Shown here piece after piece: positions 8,338 to 17,915 of a DNA stretch of 64,000 nt (positions within the stretch are counted from its first letter, which is position 1; the number at the start of each line of letters is the position of its first letter). A program made the position numbers and the translations under genes. This stretch comes from Bacteroidales bacterium (GTDB lineage: Bacteria > Bacteroidota > Bacteroidia > Bacteroidales > F082), in the NCBI GenBank assembly GCA_017427985.1, contig JAFRRS010000024.1, positions 1 to 64,000 on the forward strand, given 5' to 3'. A model generated the notes under the pieces. That model did no database searches and was not told the origin of the DNA. It was given only the letters and a program-made list of their open reading frames with translations.

Positions 8338-8745
8338 CTATTTCACCCAAGTCTGTGACCTGCCAATCCAGCCGCGCCTATCGAGCGACCCTCTGACTGT
8401 CAACGTGTTATCCTTGGCATTATATGAAATCTTTCCATAATATTCTTTGTTCTCGTGCGGCTCGAAAAGCATTCCGCCCACCAACATTCCGTCTTCCAGT
8501 TTGAAATCCTTAACAACCACCATTCCGATAAATTTTGGGTCGAAAAGCTCTTTTCCGTCCTCAAAAACGCGGGTGGTTTTGGCATAGTAAAGCCCGTTGT
8601 CAGGATTCTGATAAAACTGGACATAGCCTGTCGTTTCGCCCGTCTTATCGTCGATGGTACGCCATTCTCCTAATATTTTTTCAATTTGTGCATTGGAAAT
8701 CAATGCGATAGCAAAAAACAATACAGTTAAAAATACTTTTTTCAT
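8338..8745 (-). CDS. Small secreted DUF2147 protein
   Basis: A 135-residue protein with a signal peptide (about 1-19) followed by a single DUF2147 domain. The domain is recognisable from GEWRTIDDKTGE near the start and the C-terminal GSLDRRGWIGRSQTW. The family is periplasmic or secreted and of unknown function. A -7 box TATTTTTG lies on the minus strand at 8760-8767, in the gap after purN, so the gene may be transcribed independently. Confidence 0.8.
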   Translation of the reverse strand: MKKVFLTVLFFAIALISNAQIEKILGEWRTIDDKTGETTGYVQFYQNPDNGLYYAKTTRVFEDGKELFDPKFIGMVVVKDFKLEDGMLVGGMLFEPHENKEYYGKISYNAKDNTLTVRGSLDRRGWIGRSQTWVK

Positions 8746-8768
8746 TTACAAATTTTTTGCAAAAATAG

Positions 8769-9338
8769 TCATTTTTTGTCAAACAGCAAATTTTCTATAA
8801 CAATCGGGAAATTCTCCTGCTCCAAAACATGGATTTTCGCTGCCACGTCATCGGGAGTGTCGGTCGCAGAAAGTGCCACTTTTTTCTGGAAAATAATGTC
8901 GCCGCTGTCGTAACGCTCATTGACAAAATGGATTGTGATTCCTGACTCTTTCTCATGCGCCGCCACCACCGCTTCGTGGACATGATGTCCGTAGAAACCT
9001 TTTCCGCCATATTTCGGAAGCAAAGCCGGATGGATGTTGATGATTTTATTTGGAAAAGTGTCAATGAGATGCTGAGGGATAAGCCACAAAAAGCCTGCCA
9101 AGACTATCAAATCGACATTCATGGCTTTCAACTGTTCCGAAAAATCCTTGTCGTTGAATCTCTGACGGTCAATCAAAATCAAAGGGATGCCAAGATTCTC
9201 GGCACGCTTGTTGGCGTATGCTTCCTTGTTGTTACTGACAACGCAGGCAATTTCAACTCTTGAATCGTTTGCAAAATATTCGGCAATGCGCTGCAAATTG
9301 GTGCCTCCACCAGAGACAAAAATCGCCAATTTCTTCAT
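8769..9338 (-). CDS. purN: Phosphoribosylglycinamide formyltransferase
   Basis: Catalyses formyl transfer from 10-formyl-tetrahydrofolate to GAR in purine synthesis. With the start MKKLAIFVSGGGTN the protein is 189 residues, the normal GART length. An upstream in-frame start at 9356 adds six residues but would run into the previous gene. Visible motifs are SGGGTNLQ (9-16), the catalytic INIHPALLPKYGGKGFYG region (N and H near 105) and ITIHFVNERYDSGDI with the catalytic aspartate. It begins 4 nt after the upstream gene's stop, so it is likely translated from the same message. Confidence 0.93.
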   Translation of the reverse strand: MKKLAIFVSGGGTNLQRIAEYFANDSRVEIACVVSNNKEAYANKRAENLGIPLILIDRQRFNDKDFSEQLKAMNVDLIVLAGFLWLIPQHLIDTFPNKIINIHPALLPKYGGKGFYGHHVHEAVVAAHEKESGITIHFVNERYDSGDIIFQKKVALSATDTPDDVAAKIHVLEQENFPIVIENLLFDKK

Positions 9339-9342
9339 AACT

Positions 9343-11577
9343 TTATTGATTATCAACAGTTTTACAATTACTTATCGTCACGGTTTCATTTGGCTCAATG
9401 TCAAACCAAATCATATATTCGCCGTTTGACATTCTGCTTTCCACATCTTTTTCGAGCACTTTTATTGGGGATTTTGAAATCAAAGTGATACCGTGAACCA
9501 TTTCCTCGTTGTCATTTCTCAAAACCGCATTTCCAAGTGTATCAAATTGATAATCAATTTTTTGAAGTTGTTCTTGGTATGACAGATATTTATCTATCGT
9601 GGTCGGAAGCATCAGGCGTTGCTCTCTAAGATTGGCAATGCGCTCCAAGGCTCTGTTAAAATCCTCTTTCGCGATGACTTTGCCGTCTTCCATATCCCAG
9701 AAGCCGCGTGCAGTCGTGACCCAAGCGGGATATGTGTGGGTGATAAATGCGGAACGGCTCTCCACTACCGCGTCAAGATAATGCTGGCTGTAGAAATAAT
9801 CCCACGCCTCGCCAGGCTCCGTTGTGTATTCAGTGGTCCAGAGAATCAAATCGCTATCGAACGGCGTATGCATAAAACGCGGTTTCGGGAAAGCGTCGCC
9901 ACAGAATGGATACGGACGCTGCAAATTATTGTCGAAAATCCATTTGTCGAACGGTTTTGCCTCCTCATAATATGCGTTCCAGAGGTATCGCACGCCGTTT
10001 TCTTTCCACAAATCGTAAGCGTAATAAGGCGATTTCGGGTTCAGGCCGTCGCAAACCAAGTCCTCACGGTTGTTGCCGTAAGTGTTGTTGTAGCCGTGGT
10101 CAATCCATGTCGGGGAACCAAAATGCTCGCTCATAAATGAAAGAGCTTTCGACAGATTGCCTCTCCAAGTGGTATATTGCTCAGGCGTATGTAGACAAAT
10201 CTCAAAGCCTTTGTCATTCAATTGTTTAAGAAAGTCAAAATAGACTGAATCACCCTCAATTGTCGCATGAGGACCAGGGAAATCCCTGTTTTTGCACAGA
10301 TTCAGCACATTGGCGGGATTGTTATAGAAAACGCTTTTTGTCACAGGGATGCCGTAATACACGAAACCGCCCACCGCGCTGTCGGCACACGTCACGTCTT
10401 CATTGCCAAAACAAACCGCGCGATGCGTCCTGATATCCGTCCAATCGGCATGTTCCGTCCAGATTATTGATGACTCATAGCCATTCCAAATAGGCATAAT
10501 CCTCGGCAAATCAACGACTTTCGTCAAGCTGATGTCAAAAGAAGAGTTCATCACATCACCTTTTTTCATCACCTTTTTTGACTTGTCGACAAAATATTCC
10601 AGCGTATCAATTTTTGCCGGATAATGAATCAGAGGATGGTCTTTTTCGTAATCAAAATTCAGGACGGCGGTACGGTTTTTCTTGTCTAACTGCATGGAAG
10701 ACAATTCCTTAGGATGATAAAAATTCAGCTGATAATCATTGAATCTGTACGTAAAACCTTCTTTGTCAAGATAATATTCATCCTGAAAATTCGCCGAATC
10801 GGCTTTCATGTTTGCACGATAAACCACAAAATTGTCACCGATGAACGGGATTATCAAGGCGTAACGTGAGATTTCTGTATCCTCGAGAAACTCGGTATAC
10901 ACCTCAAAATGCACATTCGGACTTGCCTCGTCAAAAGAGATTGTCATATCCGTTCTCGCCTGCGAATTTTCATTCACGAAAGTGAACAAGTCTTTGACAT
11001 CCCATTTAAACGACTGATTATCATTAAGATAAACAGAAACAGGATTAGTCATGCAACCAAAATCATCGCCGAATTTCAAGAATTTTTCCTCATCAGAATA
11101 ATAAGCACGGAACATATTCCCAATTTCGCTATCATTCCCATCAATCTTCGGAATGGCTTCAAACGAACCTTGCGAAGCCATAACATTCAGATTATCAGGA
11201 AGATACGATGGAAGTTTTTCTTCAGCGAGAGAATGTTTCAGATTTTTAATCTTAATAATATCCAAATCCTGATTATAGATGTAGCATTTCAGCACCGTAT
11301 TATTCATTACACGGCTGGGAATCAATATGTTAAGATTAAAATCATGCTGCAAGCCGAACGACTGCCAGTACACCGACGAGTTGTTCTTCTCGGCGGAAAG
11401 CACCACCACCGCCTTCGTGTCATTGGCATAATCAGCCTTGAAACTGAGATTCAGAGCCAACGGCATATCGCAGTGATAGTCGTATTCGGCATTGAACAAG
11501 TTGATATACAAATCTTGTGATTTCAGCGTTAAGCTACTGAAAACCAACACCAACACGAAAACCGCAAGACGTCTCAT
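9343..11577 (-). CDS. Large secreted protein, possible NodB-like deacetylase fold
   Basis: A 744-residue protein starting at MRRLAVFVLVLVF, a clear signal peptide; an upstream frame extension to 11712 runs into ftsZ and is discarded. The N-terminal 350 residues look like beta-rich extracellular domains. The C-terminal half has features suggestive of the polysaccharide-deacetylase barrel: HADWTD (near residue 420), ICLHTPEQ and WIDHGYNNTYGNN. This assignment is tentative, because the classical TFDDG motif is not seen. It starts 1 nt from the ftsZ stop, so it may be part of the dcw transcript and might act on cell-wall or surface polysaccharide. Function unproven. Confidence 0.5.
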   Translation of the reverse strand: MRRLAVFVLVLVFSSLTLKSQDLYINLFNAEYDYHCDMPLALNLSFKADYANDTKAVVVLSAEKNNSSVYWQSFGLQHDFNLNILIPSRVMNNTVLKCYIYNQDLDIIKIKNLKHSLAEEKLPSYLPDNLNVMASQGSFEAIPKIDGNDSEIGNMFRAYYSDEEKFLKFGDDFGCMTNPVSVYLNDNQSFKWDVKDLFTFVNENSQARTDMTISFDEASPNVHFEVYTEFLEDTEISRYALIIPFIGDNFVVYRANMKADSANFQDEYYLDKEGFTYRFNDYQLNFYHPKELSSMQLDKKNRTAVLNFDYEKDHPLIHYPAKIDTLEYFVDKSKKVMKKGDVMNSSFDISLTKVVDLPRIMPIWNGYESSIIWTEHADWTDIRTHRAVCFGNEDVTCADSAVGGFVYYGIPVTKSVFYNNPANVLNLCKNRDFPGPHATIEGDSVYFDFLKQLNDKGFEICLHTPEQYTTWRGNLSKALSFMSEHFGSPTWIDHGYNNTYGNNREDLVCDGLNPKSPYYAYDLWKENGVRYLWNAYYEEAKPFDKWIFDNNLQRPYPFCGDAFPKPRFMHTPFDSDLILWTTEYTTEPGEAWDYFYSQHYLDAVVESRSAFITHTYPAWVTTARGFWDMEDGKVIAKEDFNRALERIANLREQRLMLPTTIDKYLSYQEQLQKIDYQFDTLGNAVLRNDNEEMVHGITLISKSPIKVLEKDVESRMSNGEYMIWFDIEPNETVTISNCKTVDNQ

Positions 11578-11578
11578 A

Positions 11579-13240
11579 TCAGTCCACGTTGTCATGGAGG
11601 AATGAGTTGTCCTCACGCAAACCCGTTTCTTTTCCGACTGTGTAGCGCGACATTCCTTCCTCTTCGTTGGTGATATCCACACCGAGACGGGCATAAGCCG
11701 GAACGTTTTCAAGTTTCTCTATTCCTGCCTGTGATTTGAAATCCATGTTGAAAGAAAGGAAGCGTTTGCGACGAAGCATCTCCTTCTGGTCAAGTTGCTT
11801 GGTCTGGGCAGGTTTTGTCTCGACTTTCACTGCCGTAACCGTCTGATTTCCAGACATATTTTTAAAACCAGGAACGTCAATATCGTCGTTGTCCGACATG
11901 AACGGGTTGTCAAATCTTCTCACCGATGGTGTCGGGTTGTTGACAGGACGTGAAGGCTCTGAGTCGACTCTTCTTGTTGTAATGCCGCTGTTGTCGAAGC
12001 TGATATTATCGTCATCTCTTTCCTTGGAATCATTTTTCGCAATCTCGTCATCATCATAAAGATTGTGACGTTTAATTGTAGGCTGTTCCTGCGGTTTCTC
12101 TTCCTGTTTTATCGGCTGAGGCTCGTTTTCCTCATGTTTGATAATCACGCGGATTTCCTCTTCCTCAGGCTTCTCCTCAGGTTTTTCCTCAAACTTGACA
12201 GGTTCTTTCGCCAATTCTTTTGACGGGTCTTTTATTGTATTTACAGGTATCTGGTGGACAACAGGTTCCTTGTTCTCCGGCACGTCACCGAAGCCAGTGG
12301 CGATAAGTGTCACGCGAAGTCCGTTGTCGAGCGACATATCCTCGCCGTTGCCCCAGATGACTTCAGCTACTTTACCTGTGGCATCCTGAACGTACTCGTT
12401 GATTTCAGACACCTCGTCGAGCGACACCTCTTCTGTTCCAGATGTGATGTAAACCAATATGTTTTTCGCTCCAGTGATGTCGGAATCGTCGAGAAGCGGC
12501 GAATGCACTGCCTCTTCCACGGCGCGCAAAGCCCTGTCCTCGCCTGTCGCATAGCCCGAGCCCATGATGGCCTTTCCGCTATTGCGCATTACATTGTTGA
12601 CATCTTCGAAGTCAACGTTGACGTAGCCTGTCACAGTGATGATTTCCGCGATACCCTTGGCGGCGATTTTCAACACGTCGTCGGCTTTCTTGAAAGCCTC
12701 GGTGAGTTTCATGTTGCCGTATTCCTCACGCAGTTTGTCGTTGCTTATCACGAGAAGTGCGTCGACGTTTTTACGCAATTCGGCGATACCGTCTGCAGCC
12801 TGCTGCTGACGGCGTTTGCCCTCGAAGCTGAACGGGAGTGTCACAATGCCCACCGTGAGGATTCCGAGTTCGCGAGATATCCTTGCCACCACAGGTGCGG
12901 CTCCTGTGCCTGTACCGCCACCCATACCGGCCGTGATAAACAGCATCTTCGTATTTTCCTGAAGCACCTCGCGGATCCTGTCCTCAGTCTGCTCGGCAGC
13001 CTTGCGCCCTTCTGACGGCACGTTGCCGGCACCGAGAGCGTGGTCGCCGATATGCAGTTTGTTTTCAACAGGACTTTTCTGCAAAGCCTGGTCGTCGGTG
13101 TTGCAAAGGATGAAGTCAACACCGGTGATGCCTTCCGAGAACATGTGCGTCACAGCGTTGCTTCCGCCACCGCCCACGCCCATCACTTTGATAATATTAG
13201 GTTTTTCCTCTGGCGCGTCAAATCTTACTAAGTCTGGCAT
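11579..13240 (-). CDS. ftsZ: Cell division GTPase FtsZ
   Basis: The tubulin homologue that forms the division ring. The GTP-binding motif GGGTGTGAA is at 107-115, the N-terminal VMGVGGGGSNAV at 19-30, and the T7 catalytic loop is in NVDFEDVNN (about 207-215). At 553 residues it is much longer than the 380-400 typical of proteobacteria. The GTPase core ends near residue 320, and a low-complexity Glu/Lys/Pro-rich linker of about 190 residues follows, as is common in Bacteroidota. A terminal segment with ENVPAYARL may be the FtsA-binding peptide. It lies 32 nt downstream of ftsA at the end of the dcw cluster. Confidence 0.97.
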   Translation of the reverse strand: MPDLVRFDAPEEKPNIIKVMGVGGGGSNAVTHMFSEGITGVDFILCNTDDQALQKSPVENKLHIGDHALGAGNVPSEGRKAAEQTEDRIREVLQENTKMLFITAGMGGGTGTGAAPVVARISRELGILTVGIVTLPFSFEGKRRQQQAADGIAELRKNVDALLVISNDKLREEYGNMKLTEAFKKADDVLKIAAKGIAEIITVTGYVNVDFEDVNNVMRNSGKAIMGSGYATGEDRALRAVEEAVHSPLLDDSDITGAKNILVYITSGTEEVSLDEVSEINEYVQDATGKVAEVIWGNGEDMSLDNGLRVTLIATGFGDVPENKEPVVHQIPVNTIKDPSKELAKEPVKFEEKPEEKPEEEEIRVIIKHEENEPQPIKQEEKPQEQPTIKRHNLYDDDEIAKNDSKERDDDNISFDNSGITTRRVDSEPSRPVNNPTPSVRRFDNPFMSDNDDIDVPGFKNMSGNQTVTAVKVETKPAQTKQLDQKEMLRRKRFLSFNMDFKSQAGIEKLENVPAYARLGVDITNEEEGMSRYTVGKETGLREDNSFLHDNVD

Positions 13241-13272
13241 ATCTTTGAGTATTATAATGTTACACTAAATAA

Positions 13273-14631
13273 TTAATCACCAAGTTTTTCTTTGGAAATC
13301 TCGTCCTCGTTGAAGAATTTCGTTATAATCGACTGTCCCCAACGGCGGAAGAAGCTCTCTTTAGGCTCTTTGCTCTCACCAGCATTGGTGTCTTTTTCCT
13401 CTGTGACGTCGAAATCAACGATTTCCTGTCTTCTCGGGTCGTTGTTGGTAATGGCGTTGCCGTGTTTCAAGGCGTTTTCGTAGCGTGCGATACCCTCGAT
13501 CACGAGACCGACGCCGGTAGAATACATCGGGCTTGCCAGTTCAGGAGCGGTGTCGTTGGCGAGATATTCGTTAGGATAACCGATTCTCACGTCAAGACCT
13601 GTCTTGAACGCCGCGAGTTGTTGGATGTGCTTCATCATGGCGCCACCACCTGTCAGCACGATGCCCGCGATGAGCTTGTGCTCGCTGTTGACTTTCTGTA
13701 TCTCACTGTTCACGATGTCGAAAATCTCGCTCAGACGTGCCTGGATGATACTTGCCAAGGTCTTGAACGAAATCTCCTTAGGCTCACGTCCGCGGATTCC
13801 AGGGATGGAGACCACCTCGTCGTCGCGGTTCTCGCTTGCCACCGCCGAGCCGTATTTCACCTTGATTTCCTCAGCATGTTTCTTTATGATTGAACAGCCC
13901 TGACGGATGTCTTCCGTAATCACATTGCCACCAAACGGAATGACGGCGGTGTGATAGATGATGTTGTCGTAGAAAATGGCAATGTCGGTAGTGCCGCCGC
14001 CTATGTCCACGAGGGCAACGCCAGCCTCTTTCTCGTCTTCGCCAAGGACAGCCTCTGCCGAAGCGATAGGCTCAAGAATCATGTGCTCCATCTCGAGACC
14101 CGCCTGGTGGATGCAGGTGATGATGTTGCGAGCAGCCGCCACTTGTCCGACGATGACATGGAAATTCGCCTCGAGCTTGCTTCCGAGCATGCCTTTCGGA
14201 TGACGGATGCCCATCTCGTCATCTACAATGTATTCCTGAGGAATGACATCGATAATCTCCTCGCCAGGCGACATGTTCAACTTGAACACATCTTGACGCA
14301 GTTTCTCGATTTCATCGTCCGTTATCTCCACATTCGGATTGTCACGCATCAAAACGCCACGATGCTGCAAACTCTTGATATGATGTCCGGCGATACCGAC
14401 ATTCACTGTCTTGATATCGACATTCGATTGCTCGGATGCCATATCAACAGCTCTGCGGATAGCATTGACGGTATCCTCGATGTTGAACACCATTCCACGT
14501 TTTACTCCAGTCGACTCCGTTTTACCATAACCACGGATGACTATTTTTCCATTCTCAACTTTTTCGCCGACAAAACAGGCGATCTTTGTAGTGCCGATGT
14601 CAAGGCCTACGATATACACAGGATTACTCAT
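13273..14631 (-). CDS. ftsA: Cell division protein FtsA
   Basis: An actin-like ATPase that tethers FtsZ filaments to the membrane. The ATP-binding motifs are GLDIGTTKIACFVG (8-21), VDIGGGTTDIAIF (about 206-218) and GIVLTGGGAMM (about 322-332). The 452-residue length fits the family. The C-terminus ends with FFNEDEISKEKL preceded by FFRRWGQSIITKF, a plausible amphipathic membrane-targeting helix. It overlaps the end of ftsQ by 1 nt and precedes ftsZ. Confidence 0.96.
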   Translation of the reverse strand: MSNPVYIVGLDIGTTKIACFVGEKVENGKIVIRGYGKTESTGVKRGMVFNIEDTVNAIRRAVDMASEQSNVDIKTVNVGIAGHHIKSLQHRGVLMRDNPNVEITDDEIEKLRQDVFKLNMSPGEEIIDVIPQEYIVDDEMGIRHPKGMLGSKLEANFHVIVGQVAAARNIITCIHQAGLEMEHMILEPIASAEAVLGEDEKEAGVALVDIGGGTTDIAIFYDNIIYHTAVIPFGGNVITEDIRQGCSIIKKHAEEIKVKYGSAVASENRDDEVVSIPGIRGREPKEISFKTLASIIQARLSEIFDIVNSEIQKVNSEHKLIAGIVLTGGGAMMKHIQQLAAFKTGLDVRIGYPNEYLANDTAPELASPMYSTGVGLVIEGIARYENALKHGNAITNNDPRRQEIVDFDVTEEKDTNAGESKEPKESFFRRWGQSIITKFFNEDEISKEKLGD

Positions 14632-15413
14632 TATTTTTTATTTTTCGTACAAACAACTTGATTTACATAATTAAAATTTATCTTGCAATAGTCCTTCATT
14701 TCTGGAGAGCCTTGCATCTGTTCCAAGAAATACTTCATATTCTGAAGTTTCTCGTCGACATCGTTGCCGTCACCAAGAACGACTTTCATGTCGACATTGT
14801 TCAAGACAAGCTCAAAACTTTTGTTATCATAATAGACTTGCTTAACGCAACACTTTGAATATGAATTTTTTAGAACACTTTTCATCACTTCATAAATCTT
14901 AGGCAAATCGCTTTTCACATATTCGTCGTCATAAACATTTGCCGATTTGTTTTTCACAGCCTTGAAATTAAGGTTTCCGCTGCCAATCAGCACTCGGGGC
15001 GTGTAATTCGACTTTATCGGATAGATATTCCCGTTGTCGTCAAGATAAACCGAACGGCCTTCCTTGTTATAAACACGCATAACCGGCTGACACTCAACGA
15101 TATTCACAAACATCATCTCGTCAAGAGTCAAGTTCGCTTCGGTGTAAATCGCCCACGGAATCGAACTGATGTAGTTTCTCACGCTGTCAATAGGAATCAT
15201 CGTGATATCTGTGTTGTTCACAGTGTCACAAATCTTCATAATCTTTTGATATTCAATATCTTTTTCAATGAATCCCTGCGTATTTTCACGCATCAGGGTA
15301 AGTTCAACGCCCCTCAAAGGATGCTCCACATGCTCCTTGTGGGTAAAATACCAGAGGCAGCCAATCGCACCGACTGTAAGCACCCAAACCGATATTTTTA
15401 TGAACTTATTCAT
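14631..15413 (-). CDS. ftsQ: Cell division protein FtsQ/DivIB-like
   Basis: A 260-residue single-pass membrane protein with a short cytoplasmic N-terminus, one transmembrane helix (about 6-24) and a periplasmic region. That is the layout of FtsQ, which links early and late division proteins. The sequence is weakly conserved as usual; the call rests mainly on topology and on the position between murC and ftsA. Phrases such as PWAIYTEANLTLDEMMFVNI and the later YLDDNGNIYPIKS match the POTRA/beta regions of Bacteroidota FtsQ proteins. It overlaps murC by 8 nt. Confidence 0.85.
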   Translation of the reverse strand: MNKFIKISVWVLTVGAIGCLWYFTHKEHVEHPLRGVELTLMRENTQGFIEKDIEYQKIMKICDTVNNTDITMIPIDSVRNYISSIPWAIYTEANLTLDEMMFVNIVECQPVMRVYNKEGRSVYLDDNGNIYPIKSNYTPRVLIGSGNLNFKAVKNKSANVYDDEYVKSDLPKIYEVMKSVLKNSYSKCCVKQVYYDNKSFELVLNNVDMKVVLGDGNDVDEKLQNMKYFLEQMQGSPEMKDYCKINFNYVNQVVCTKNKK

Positions 15414-16791
15414 TGTTAAACATCTTTTCTATTTGTGGCACAAAATTGTCGATATTGCCAGCTCCCAACGTCATAACCAACACAGGATCAACACGTTTTA
15501 TTGTGTCAAGCAAATCTTCTTTTTTGCACAGCATTTTTTCTTTCACAGTTATTTTTTCAAGAAGAGCCGCTGAAGTCACGCCATCGATCGGCAGTTCTCT
15601 CGCAGGATATATATCAAGCAGAATCACGCGGTCGGCAAGCGACAGGCTCTCTGCAAATCCGTCCATGAAATCGCGAGTCCTCGTGAAGAGATGCGGTTGG
15701 AACACAACCGTCAACTCCTTGTCGCAGAACACTTTACGCGCTGTCGTCAAAGCGGCTTTTATCTCCTCAGGATGATGAGCGTAATCGTCAACATAAACGT
15801 GCTTTTCGTTTTTCACCCTTATGTCGAAACGTCGCTGCACACCTTTGAACGTCGCCAGTCCTTTCTTTATATCCTCTTGACTCACACCGACATACGAGCA
15901 CATTATTATGGCGGCGAGGGCGTTTTGGACGTTGTGGCTGCCGTAAAGGCGCATTCTCATATTACTCTGATTTATCAGATTGCACTGATAACTCGGCATA
16001 GCGCAGTCGTTAGAAACCACAACGTCAAATTGCGTTTCACCATCAATCACGCAGATATTCTTTGCAATCACTTCAGCGTTTTCCAAGCCGTAAGTGACAT
16101 GTCTTTTCGATGTCTTAATCGGCAAATCCGAATGATAAATCACGAGACCTTCGTCGGAAGTCTTGTTGACGAACTCGTTGAAGCTGTCTTCAAGATGCTT
16201 GTAGTCGCCATAAATGTCAAGATGATCGGCATCGACCGATGTCACGATGCTCACGTAAGGCGAAAGTTGCAGGAAGGAATGGTCGAACTCGTCGGCTTCC
16301 ATCACCACGAGCTCGTCATGCTCCTCGCCAATCACCACGTTGCTGTTGATGTTTCTCGCGATTCCGCCAATAAACGCTGACAGTTTCTTGTTGGCGGTCA
16401 TGAGGATATGCGTCACGAGTGCTGTCGTGGTTGTCTTTCCGTGCGTCCCCGCCACGGCGAGCGCCTTATGCTGACGCGACAACATTCCAAGAACCTCAGC
16501 GCGCTTTATTATCTTGACATTTCTTTCTTTTAAATAATTAAGTTCCAACGAGTTAGCAGGAATAGCAGGCGTAAGCACCACAAAATCGATGTCATTCGGA
16601 ATCATCTTCGGGTCGTCATCATAATGAACGCTGATGCCCTCTTCCTCCAGACGTTTTGTGAGAGGCGTAGGCGTGCGGTCATAACCCGCCACCGTGTAGC
16701 CCTTGGCGTTGAAATAACGTGCCAAGGCGCTCATCCCGATGCCGCCGATGCCTAAAAAATACACGATATGCCTGTTATCCTTTGTCATCAC
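15406..16791 (-). CDS. murC: UDP-N-acetylmuramate--L-alanine ligase
   Basis: Adds L-alanine to UDP-MurNAc, the first amino-acid ligation of peptidoglycan synthesis. The N-terminal GIGGIGMSALA (14-24) is the UDP-MurNAc Rossmann loop, the ATP loop is AGTHGKTTTT (near 115) and the C-terminal domain shows YVDDYAHHPEEI. The full length of 461 residues contains all three Mur-ligase domains. It overlaps murG by 4 nt (ATGA) and ftsQ by 8 nt, indicating coupled translation. Confidence 0.97.
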   Translation of the reverse strand: MMTKDNRHIVYFLGIGGIGMSALARYFNAKGYTVAGYDRTPTPLTKRLEEEGISVHYDDDPKMIPNDIDFVVLTPAIPANSLELNYLKERNVKIIKRAEVLGMLSRQHKALAVAGTHGKTTTTALVTHILMTANKKLSAFIGGIARNINSNVVIGEEHDELVVMEADEFDHSFLQLSPYVSIVTSVDADHLDIYGDYKHLEDSFNEFVNKTSDEGLVIYHSDLPIKTSKRHVTYGLENAEVIAKNICVIDGETQFDVVVSNDCAMPSYQCNLINQSNMRMRLYGSHNVQNALAAIIMCSYVGVSQEDIKKGLATFKGVQRRFDIRVKNEKHVYVDDYAHHPEEIKAALTTARKVFCDKELTVVFQPHLFTRTRDFMDGFAESLSLADRVILLDIYPARELPIDGVTSAALLEKITVKEKMLCKKEDLLDTIKRVDPVLVMTLGAGNIDNFVPQIEKMFNNE

Positions 16792-17915
16792 AGTCCTAAA
16801 ACCTTATCTATTTCGTTTACAATGTCTTCCGCTGCGTTAGGTCTTGCAAATTTAGCAATATTTTCTTGCATTTTGCAAATTTTTTCATCATCTTCCAACA
16901 GATTAAAGACAGTCGGAATGAGCTTCTCCTCCGCCTCGCTGTTTTTCACGATTATGGCTGCGTCTTTGTCGGCGAGGCTCTGTGCGTTCTTCGTCTGATG
17001 GTCTTCCGCAGCCGTCGGAAGCGGTACGAAAACGACAGCTTTCTTCACCAACGAAAGCTCTGAAATCGACATTGCGCCCGCCCTCGAGATGACGACATCG
17101 GCGCAAGCGTAAGCCAAGTCCATCCTGTCGATAAACACCGTCGGCTTCACCCTGTCTTCAAGGCCGAGATTTCTCACCTCGTTCTGTGCCTGCTCGACGT
17201 AAAGCTTGCCAGTCTGCCAAATCATCTGATAATCAACGTCTTTAAACTTCGCCAGCTGTGCTGATATGCCTTTGTTGATGCCGAGAGCGCCTTGGCTGCC
17301 GCCGACCAGCAAAATTATCGGCTTCTGTGGGTCGAGACCGAAAAACTCAGCGCCTTCGTTTCTCTTCCCTTCTGTCGATACCACGTTGTTTCTCAACGGG
17401 TTGCCCGTCATGACAATTTTGTCTTTCGGGAACCATCGCTCCATGTTGTCGTATGCCACGCAAATCTTAGCCGCTTTAGGGGCCACGAGTTTGTTTGTCA
17501 CACCCGGGAACGAGTTCTGTTCTTGGATTATCACTGGGATACCGAGTGACGTAGCCTTGCGCATCGTCGGTCCGCTGGCGAATCCGCCGACACCCACCAC
17601 GGCATCGGGCTTGAACCTCTTCAAGATACGTTTTGCCTTGCAGAGACTGCTTATCAGTTTGAACGGAAAACTCAGGTTGTCGAGTGACAGCTCGCGTTTG
17701 AATCCGCTAATCCACAGTCCTTCAATAGGATAGCCCGCCTTTGGCACGCGTTCCATCTCCATCCTGCCTTTTGCGCCCACAAACATTATCTCTGCATCAG
17801 GATGACGTCTCTTGAAGGCGTCGGCGATGGCGATGGCAGGGAAAATATGCCCTCCGGTGCCTCCGCCGCTAACTATCAACCTCGGTGATTTCGCTATCTG
17901 AGTCTTCATTGTCAT
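16788..17915 (-). CDS. murG: UDP-GlcNAc:lipid I N-acetylglucosaminyltransferase MurG
   Basis: A GT28 enzyme that adds GlcNAc to lipid I on the inner face of the membrane to make lipid II. The diagnostic GGGTGGHIFPA motif is near residues 17-27 and the sugar-nucleotide site includes LLVGGSQGALG and SRAGAMSISEL. Length 375. The 5' end overlaps ftsW by 47 nt; the ATG at 17909 is an almost equally good start. An overlap this long within a coupled cluster is somewhat unusual. Confidence 0.96.
   Translation of the reverse strand: MTMKTQIAKSPRLIVSGGGTGGHIFPAIAIADAFKRRHPDAEIMFVGAKGRMEMERVPKAGYPIEGLWISGFKRELSLDNLSFPFKLISSLCKAKRILKRFKPDAVVGVGGFASGPTMRKATSLGIPVIIQEQNSFPGVTNKLVAPKAAKICVAYDNMERWFPKDKIVMTGNPLRNNVVSTEGKRNEGAEFFGLDPQKPIILLVGGSQGALGINKGISAQLAKFKDVDYQMIWQTGKLYVEQAQNEVRNLGLEDRVKPTVFIDRMDLAYACADVVISRAGAMSISELSLVKKAVVFVPLPTAAEDHQTKNAQSLADKDAAIIVKNSEAEEKLIPTVFNLLEDDEKICKMQENIAKFARPNAAEDIVNEIDKVLGL

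Noticed and set aside
12254..13015. 253-residue plus-strand frame inside ftsZ
   Set aside because: Fully antisense to the FtsZ GTPase domain, with no promoter or domain; same for 13951-14661 in ftsA and 18241-19170 in ftsW.
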